A stretch of DNA of 64,000 bases from contig CAZVBQ010000003.1 in assembly GCA_964625575.1 (NCBI GenBank), positions 235,145 through 299,144 of the forward strand, written 5' to 3'. Made by a program: the position numbers and the translations under genes. This DNA is from UTCHB3 sp964625575. Its GTDB lineage: Bacteria; Bacteroidota; Ignavibacteria; Ignavibacteriales; Ignavibacteriaceae. The notes beneath the pieces are model-generated. The model was not told where the DNA came from. It made no database searches and saw only the letters and a program-made list of their open reading frames with translations. This document shows positions 59,595 to 64,000 of the stretch, piece after piece; positions within the stretch are counted from its first letter, which is position 1; every line of letters starts with the position of its first letter.

Positions 59595-60113
59595 TTGCTC
59601 CGAAATAAATTTCTCATCCCCGCGTTATTGATGTTGCTTACAGGGGTATCTTTTTTGCCATTCGTTTCTGAGTCAACAGCGTGGACGTATCCGTTCACTA
59701 AATCCCTTTATTCCAGGATATGTCACGGAATACCCGACCGGTGTTACAAGATCGAAGGGGTACCACTTCACTTGTGCGCAAGATGTCTCGGTATTTATTC
59801 AGGGCTGCTTGCAGGTTCTCTCGCTGCACTGTTTTTAAGCAGGCAATACCTCCCGGTTTTGAAAAGGCGATATCTCCTTATGTCATTCTCCCCCGTGGCA
59901 GTACATAAAGCGCTTGAATGGGCAGGAGTGGTCAGTTACAGCCTTCCCGTTGCCACGGTAACCGGACTGTTAAGCGGATTCCTCCTCTTTTTATATATTT
60001 CAAATCGGTTTTTATTCAATTTTCGGAATGGTGTCAATGATCCAAAGCAAGTATTTCCCAACGCTGGTTTCAGGATTCGCCGCGGGCGTTCTCACAACAG
60101 TACCGGTTATTAA
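59595..60113 (+). CDS. DUF2085 family membrane protein
   Basis: A 172-residue protein with about four membrane spans. The DUF2085 core is clear: SRICHGIPDRCYKIEGVPLH then LCARCLGIYSGLLAGS, with the paired-cysteine signature CHxxxxRC and CxxC that may bind a metal. The start appears to be TTG 59595, eight bases after the previous stop, because the first ATG would cut off the first helix. The final ~25 residues (after NRFLFNFRNG) are basic and overlap the next gene by about 77 bp, so the true C-terminus may be affected by a frameshift. Function is unknown. Confidence 0.72.
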   Translation: MLRNKFLIPALLMLLTGVSFLPFVSESTAWTYPFTKSLYSRICHGIPDRCYKIEGVPLHLCARCLGIYSGLLAGSLAALFLSRQYLPVLKRRYLLMSFSPVAVHKALEWAGVVSYSLPVATVTGLLSGFLLFLYISNRFLFNFRNGVNDPKQVFPNAGFRIRRGRSHNSTGY

Positions 60114-60555
60114 ATCGCTCTCCTGCTGCGTGCTGGTTCCCGCCGCCGTTGCTTTCGCCCTGTATGCTGATAAAAGGATAAGTGGCTGCGAAGAACCGAT
60201 CCAAATGAACCACGCTCTTGCTTTTGGTATATTCACCGGTCTGTTCACAACCCTTTTCGGCACCACCTTCGATTTATTGATCACTTTCGTGACACGCACA
60301 AATGATCTGGTAGCCGCCTACCCGGAGATACTGAAGATGCTGGGCACGGTCAGTTTCATGCCTGCTGATTCCCCTTCTATGAAAGAGGCTTTGAACCTGC
60401 TGGAACAGTCAAGGGATGAGATCATAAACGATGGATTTTCACTTTTTTATACCTTCATGATACTGATGAATAACCTGATCGTATACCCTGTATTCGGGCT
60501 TCTGGGTGGAGTGATTGGGAAGGCTTTGGTAGATAAAGCCCCGGTTAGAGGGTGA
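60037..60555 (+). CDS. small integral membrane protein, unknown function
   Basis: A 172-residue protein with about four hydrophobic segments (LVSGFAAGVLTTVPVI; VLVPAAVAFALY; IFTGLFTTLFGTTFDLLIT; NLIVYPVFGLLGGVIG). The layout is like DUF4199-type proteins, but I cannot assign it firmly. ATG 60037 has GGAATGG upstream; ATG 60028 is the alternative. It overlaps the DUF2085 gene by 77 bp, unusually long. It converges on tonB, with a shared hairpin at the two stops. Confidence 0.65.
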   Translation: MIQSKYFPTLVSGFAAGVLTTVPVIKSLSCCVLVPAAVAFALYADKRISGCEEPIQMNHALAFGIFTGLFTTLFGTTFDLLITFVTRTNDLVAAYPEILKMLGTVSFMPADSPSMKEALNLLEQSRDEIINDGFSLFYTFMILMNNLIVYPVFGLLGGVIGKALVDKAPVRG

Positions 60556-60567
60556 AACCCTCTACCG
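60541..60567. terminator. stem-loop spanning two convergent stop codons
   Basis: CCGGT-T-AGAGGGT (60541-60553) pairs with ACCCTCTACCGG (60557-60568 region), 12 pairs with one bulge and a 3-4 nt loop. It contains the TGA of the plus-strand gene and the TAG of tonB. There is no T run, so it is a candidate bidirectional 3'-end structure rather than a classic terminator. Confidence 0.5.
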
Positions 60568-61224
60568 GAGTCTGAATGGAAACGTTATTGTAACGGTCTG
60601 AACGAAGGTCTCGCCTGCCGGGAGTTTCTCAAAACGCCAAGTCTTAAGGGCATTTATACTAAGGTTGTCAAGTTTTGGGTCAAGTTTCTTCACAGGAACC
60701 ACACTTCCAACTGTGCCGTTAGGCAGAATTGTAAATGACAGCACCACATTCCCCTCGATATTCACACCCGGGGGGTACTTCGGAACATTCCAGCTTAAAA
60801 CCGCCCTCTTTCCCTTACCACCCCAGCCGATAGAGTAACCGGTGCCGTAAGTGGTTCCTCCACCCGTTCCCGGATTCGGATTGCCACCCTTGTTCTGGTT
60901 TCCCTGCTTCCCTTTGTCGTCTTTGGGAGCCGTTTTCACACCGTCTTTATCGGTATTCTTGGCCTCGGGGGTTTTAACCTTGTCTTTCTGTTTCTTCTCT
61001 TCCTTGTTCTCGGCGCTGGCAGTAACTTCATCCGATTTTTCACCGGGATCCCCTTTTACCCCGGCGTCACCACCGATTTGAGGCACTTCCTCGAACTCAA
61101 CTTCGATGCTGGTCTTCGACTGCGTTGGAATGTTGCCGCCAAAATAGAGGGAGAACATCAAAAGAAATGCCAAAGCGTGGAACAGTATCGATACGCTGAC
61201 CGAGATACTTCTATCCCTGTTCAA
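60562..61224 (-). CDS. tonB: TonB-family energy transducer
   Basis: A 220-residue protein: short cytoplasmic start (NRDRSISV), one membrane helix (VSILFHALAFLLMFSLYFGG), a long charged and glycine/asparagine-rich periplasmic linker, and a C-terminal TonB domain (YPPGVNIEGNVVLSFTILPN near residue 150, ending VQTVTITFPFRLR). TTG 61224 is preferred: it sits 1 bp after the exbD stop with AAAAGGAACAG upstream and gives a standard N-terminus. ATG 61299 would overlap exbD by 74 bp and add 25 basic residues. It couples the ExbB/ExbD proton channel to outer-membrane receptors. Confidence 0.85.
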   Translation of the reverse strand: MNRDRSISVSVSILFHALAFLLMFSLYFGGNIPTQSKTSIEVEFEEVPQIGGDAGVKGDPGEKSDEVTASAENKEEKKQKDKVKTPEAKNTDKDGVKTAPKDDKGKQGNQNKGGNPNPGTGGGTTYGTGYSIGWGGKGKRAVLSWNVPKYPPGVNIEGNVVLSFTILPNGTVGSVVPVKKLDPKLDNLSINALKTWRFEKLPAGETFVQTVTITFPFRLR

Positions 61225-61225
61225 A

Positions 61226-61642
61226 TCACTGTTCCTTTTCCGGAGTTTTTTTATCGGTCTGGAGCGTAAATTTCTCGAAGCCCGATCCTTTTGCCGCATC
61301 GATCACAAGCACCACTTTTTCGATCGGCACATCTTTGTCTGACGCGATTATCAGATTCGCCTCATTGTTCTTCTCCCGCAGGGCTTTTAATTTTAGCTCA
61401 AGTTCAGGTTCAGCCACAACTTGACTTCCGACATAATAAGTACCCTCTTTGGTGATGGTAACGACATAATCGGAGGATACAACCTGTTCAGAAGATTTCG
61501 AGCCAGGAAGTTTAACCTTCACGCCTGATTGAACAACATACTGCGATGTTATCATGAAAAAGATCAGCAGCAGCATCACCACGTCAGTCAGCGATGAGAA
61601 CTGGAACTCAGCCAGTGGTTTGTTTTGTCTTTTAAAACGCAT
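61226..61642 (-). CDS. exbD: ExbD/TolR-family proton-channel subunit
   Basis: A 138-residue protein with one N-terminal membrane helix (FSSLTDVVMLLLIFFMITSQ) that carries the essential Asp of ExbD/TolR (LTDVV), followed by a periplasmic domain (GTYYVGSQVVAEPELELKL; NLIIASDKDVPIEKVVLVID). Normal length. It stands 7 bp after exbB and directly before tonB, the standard order. With ExbB it forms the proton-driven motor. Confidence 0.93.
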   Translation of the reverse strand: MRFKRQNKPLAEFQFSSLTDVVMLLLIFFMITSQYVVQSGVKVKLPGSKSSEQVVSSDYVVTITKEGTYYVGSQVVAEPELELKLKALREKNNEANLIIASDKDVPIEKVVLVIDAAKGSGFEKFTLQTDKKTPEKEQ

Positions 61643-61649
61643 TTTTCAC

Positions 61650-62309
61650 CTAAAAATCGATATCTAAATCGGATTTCTGAGGTTGCTGACCGTGGCTTAC
61701 GTCTTCAAGTGTGTCGATAACATCGGTGGAAACAGCTTCCATGTCCAGCACCACTTTGTTTATCTGGCTCAGAAGATAATTATAAGCGATCAACGCGGGA
61801 ATACCAACAACAAGCCCGAACACAGTCGTTATAAGCGCTTCGTAAATACCACTTGCAAGATCCGCCGGGCTGGCATTTCCCTTTAACCTCTCAACCGTCA
61901 TGAAGGCTGAGACAAGACCGGTTACGGTTCCAAGGAATCCAAGAAGTGGTGCCGCTCCTGCCACAGTGGCGAGCACCCACAAGCCCCGCTCAAGCTTTCC
62001 GATCTCCTGATTACCCGAGTCTTCGATGGCTTCACGGACACGCTGGTAGCCGTATTTGTGTTTCTTAAGCCCCTTCTTGATTATTGCGGCTATGGGAGAT
62101 CTCTCCCCTTTCAGCACCTGGATCGTGCCGGCAATGTCGTTTTTTCGAAGGAGTGTTTCAACAGTTAGAATAAATTTAGGCACGTTTACTTTGGCTTTGC
62201 GAAGGGCGATCATTTTTTCGATAATAACCGCGAGACCAATAATTGAAAGGAGCAGTATTGGCCACATGACCACACCACCCTTAAGGAACATTTCCACCAG
62301 GTTCATCAT
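61650..62309 (-). CDS. exbB: MotA/TolQ/ExbB-family proton channel protein
   Basis: A 219-residue inner-membrane protein with three hydrophobic spans: VVMWPILLLSIIGLAVIIEKMIA near the N-terminus, then WVLATVAGAAPLLGFLGTVTGLV (hallmark GLLGTVxG, about 110-132), and ALITTVFGLVVGIPALIAYN. The family glycine and threonine pattern is intact. It lies between the SPOR gene and exbD. With ExbD it harvests the proton gradient; TolQ is less likely because a tonB gene follows. Confidence 0.93.
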   Translation of the reverse strand: MMNLVEMFLKGGVVMWPILLLSIIGLAVIIEKMIALRKAKVNVPKFILTVETLLRKNDIAGTIQVLKGERSPIAAIIKKGLKKHKYGYQRVREAIEDSGNQEIGKLERGLWVLATVAGAAPLLGFLGTVTGLVSAFMTVERLKGNASPADLASGIYEALITTVFGLVVGIPALIAYNYLLSQINKVVLDMEAVSTDVIDTLEDVSHGQQPQKSDLDIDF

Positions 62310-62326
62310 ATTTGCTTCTGTTTCCT

Positions 62327-64000
62327 TTAGCTCTTTTTGTTTTTGTTTAAACTCTTGTTTACTTCGAGGGCTTTCTCTTCTTTATCATACGGACCCACCC
62401 GCACACGGTACCAAATGCCATCTTCTCCCCTCACGCCCTCTTTTTTTACTTTCATTACAAACGAATTATAGCCTTTTTTCTTCAGGTCCTTGGCAACTTT
62501 TTCCGCGGTCTCAAATGAGCGGTGAGCAGAGATCTGTATATAAAATTTCTTCCCCGATTTAAATACAAAATCAGCTATTTTCTTCTCATTAACCTTGTTT
62601 TTTACCGCGTCCTGAAGGGTTATGTTCCCTGCTCCGGTCGCTTTATCCTTTTCTTTATCTTTGCTCTCCTTCCCCTTCCCGTTTTTTTTGTCTTTAGTGG
62701 TGTTTTTGGCTATCAAACTGTCAGGGGGTACGGTAACTTTTATCTGCTTTTTCGCGGAAGTGTCGTAATCCACCGCGGTTAGAACTCCATTTTCCGCCAC
62801 TTCATAATATTTCCCGTTTTTAACCACAGTACCTTTAAGCGTGGCGTCATTTTGGGTATCCCGATTGTAGGGGTATTCCCTCTGATCCGCGAGAGAATTG
62901 CTGTCGGTTACAACAACCGCCCCTTTTGCCAGGTCTTCCTTGTTCAGAGAGGCCGGTTTCCCTTTCAGCAACCCTGTTGCATCAAGCATGAACCAGGTCG
63001 CCACCATCAAACCGAGCAGAAGCAGCATTTTTAACAATACTGAATATGTGCTTTTTTCTTCGGGTTCTTCACTGCTCATTGGTTTTTCTACCTCCTTGAT
63101 GCCGGCTGTTGCTCCGGTTACCGGTTCGAATGGTTCTGTGACAGGAATTGGTTCCGGAATGGCTGCCATGAGTTCCACATCCGGCTTGGATTCAGTTTCA
63201 ATTATCGAATCCCTGCTTATGTGATGAAAAATCTCACCGGAATCTTCTTCCGGTTCAGACTTTTTTGGCTCATCTCCATTCACCGGGGTTTCTGTTTCTT
63301 CGGAAGTGTCCCCTGACCCGGTACTGTCATCCGGAATTTCCGGTTCAATAATATCATCGAAAAAATCCTCGTTGAAAAGCAGATCGCCCTCTTCCTCAAC
63401 TTCATCCGGAGTTTCTTCCTCAGTTTCAGTTGTTATTGACGTCTCTGAAACTTCTTCCGGAATGACCTCTTCCGCAACTTCGTCCGGAGTTTCTTCCTCA
63501 GTTTCTGCCGTGATTATTTGCTCCGTGACTTCTTCCGGGGTAAACTCATCCTCAACCTGAATCTCATGTTCGAATATCTCTTCTTCAGTAAACTCAGGAA
63601 CTTCCACTGTCTCAATGGCTTCTTCCGTAAATTCAGGAGTTTCCACTGTCTCAATGGTTTCTTCCGTAAATTCAGGAGCTTCCACTGTCTCAATGGTTTC
63701 TTCCGTAAATTCGGGAACTTCCACTGTCTCAATGGTTTCTTCCGTAAATTCAGGAGCTTCCACTGTCTCAATGGTTTCTACAGGAGAATCTTGAACCACC
63801 GGTTCCGTAGCAGGCTTTACCTCTTCTTCAAAATCATCAAAAATGCTGATACGTTGTTTTTTGTGCGGAGGCTCTTCTTCGTTTTCTCGCATTTCCTCCA
63901 CCACTTCAAAATGATCGCTGCCGCTTACCGGTTCATACACTGGAGGCTCTTCAACTTCGGGCTCATCACCGGAGTAAGTCATTTCCTGCGGAACTGATTC
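62327..64000 (-). CDS. SPOR-domain protein with acidic repeats (5' end beyond window)
   Basis: At least 557 residues are visible and the frame runs open through the last base, so the start lies outside. The N-terminal half is very acidic and contains about five 13-residue repeats (TIETVEAPEFTEE type), then TETEEETPDEV repeats. One membrane helix (LLKMLLLLGLMVATWFMLDA) follows, then a K-rich linker and a C-terminal SPOR domain (FYIQISAHRSFETAEKVAKD; WYRVRVGPYDKEEKA). SPOR domains bind denuded septal peptidoglycan, so this is probably a type II membrane protein with a long acidic cytoplasmic tail. It precedes exbB by 17 bp. Confidence 0.85.
   Translation of the reverse strand, partial: ESVPQEMTYSGDEPEVEEPPVYEPVSGSDHFEVVEEMRENEEEPPHKKQRISIFDDFEEEVKPATEPVVQDSPVETIETVEAPEFTEETIETVEVPEFTEETIETVEAPEFTEETIETVETPEFTEEAIETVEVPEFTEEEIFEHEIQVEDEFTPEEVTEQIITAETEEETPDEVAEEVIPEEVSETSITTETEEETPDEVEEEGDLLFNEDFFDDIIEPEIPDDSTGSGDTSEETETPVNGDEPKKSEPEEDSGEIFHHISRDSIIETESKPDVELMAAIPEPIPVTEPFEPVTGATAGIKEVEKPMSSEEPEEKSTYSVLLKMLLLLGLMVATWFMLDATGLLKGKPASLNKEDLAKGAVVVTDSNSLADQREYPYNRDTQNDATLKGTVVKNGKYYEVAENGVLTAVDYDTSAKKQIKVTVPPDSLIAKNTTKDKKNGKGKESKDKEKDKATGAGNITLQDAVKNKVNEKKIADFVFKSGKKFYIQISAHRSFETAEKVAKDLKKKGYNSFVMKVKKEGVRGEDGIWYRVRVGPYDKEEKALEVNKSLNKNKKS
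63582..63777 (-). repeat. 39-bp tandem repeat coding for 13-residue acidic units
   Basis: About five copies of a 39-bp unit (core CCACTGTCTCAATGGYTTCT on the plus strand) lie in register with the reading frame. Copies differ at only a few positions, e.g. one residue alternating Ala/Val/Thr before PEFTEE. The near identity at DNA level implies recent expansion or gene conversion. Confidence 0.88.

Noticed and set aside
61225..61299. ATG 61299 as the tonB start
   Set aside because: It would overlap exbD by 74 bp and place 25 basic residues before the helix; TTG 61224 has a good ribosome-binding site and normal context.
63518..63997. A 159-codon frame antisense to the SPOR gene
   Set aside because: It is the mirror of the 39-bp repeats (FRKFRSFHCLNGF units) and the opposite strand has clear domain evidence.

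Overview
The window reads as chromosome of an Ignavibacteria-type member of the Bacteroidota/Chlorobiota group. The support is direct but not proof: a secreted protein ends in a type IX secretion (T9SS) sorting domain of the NYPNPFNPST kind, there are three TonB-dependent receptors (two carrying a carboxypeptidase-regulatory-like N-terminal domain) plus an ExbB-ExbD-TonB-SPOR cluster, and lipoproteins and Tat/PQQ proteins are common. No rRNA, tRNA, CRISPR array, prophage or insertion sequence was seen.

Layout. 1-7343 (+): SulP transporter, NrnA-type DHH phosphoesterase, leucyl aminopeptidase, EcsC-family protein and RecG, tightly packed. 7340-8553: DNA alkylation repair protein and a divergent NTF2-like lipoprotein. 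8607-13190 (-): T9SS cargo protein and TonB receptor behind a Pho-box-like direct repeat. 13288-16850 (+): NadE and DsbD. 17274-25730 (+): an A/T-richer accessory segment with a degenerate SNase-like protein, a complete type I restriction-modification system (hsdM-hsdS-hsdR) and an XRE/ImmA pair behind a perfect 12-bp inverted-repeat operator. 25803-32035 (+): GH9-polysaccharide deacetylase fusion, AGCS symporter, orphan LytS-type histidine kinase and transglutaminase-like lipoprotein. 32439-41095 (-): TPR-like protein, TonB receptor, DUF5683-like protein, MtaB, ribosomal protein S1, IspH and Cmk. 41280-45149: envelope glycan genes (GT9, methyltransferase, GT4, FemAB/GNAT-like). 45249-48528: CBM48 protein, APC permease, lipoprotein. 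48591-54815 (-): Tat/PQQ propeller protein, then a thiamine regulon of TPP riboswitch, TonB receptor, ThiN and an SSS symporter. 54853-58620 (-): LysM lytic transglycosylase and carboxyltransferase. 58738-64000: small membrane and secreted proteins, then tonB-exbD-exbB-SPOR.

The clearest functional unit is the thiamine salvage operon: the riboswitch would sense TPP, the TonB receptor would bring thiamine across the outer membrane, the SSS protein would carry it across the inner membrane, and ThiN would pyrophosphorylate it. The TonB-ExbBD cluster at the right end can power this and the other two receptors.

The most unusual content is a set of dispersed, degenerate short-unit repeats. Families include CAGCCTTCAGCC, ATCCGTG/ATCTGCG, GATGAGT, CTTTTATTCTTCCTGTGG and CCGCCG-n-GGCGGATCA. 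They sit directly at stop codons, in leaders and in operon gaps, and two patches lie in frame inside the GH9-deacetylase gene: one within the catalytic domain and one forming the inter-domain linker. These repeats behave like a mobile or self-expanding element class that can add protein sequence.
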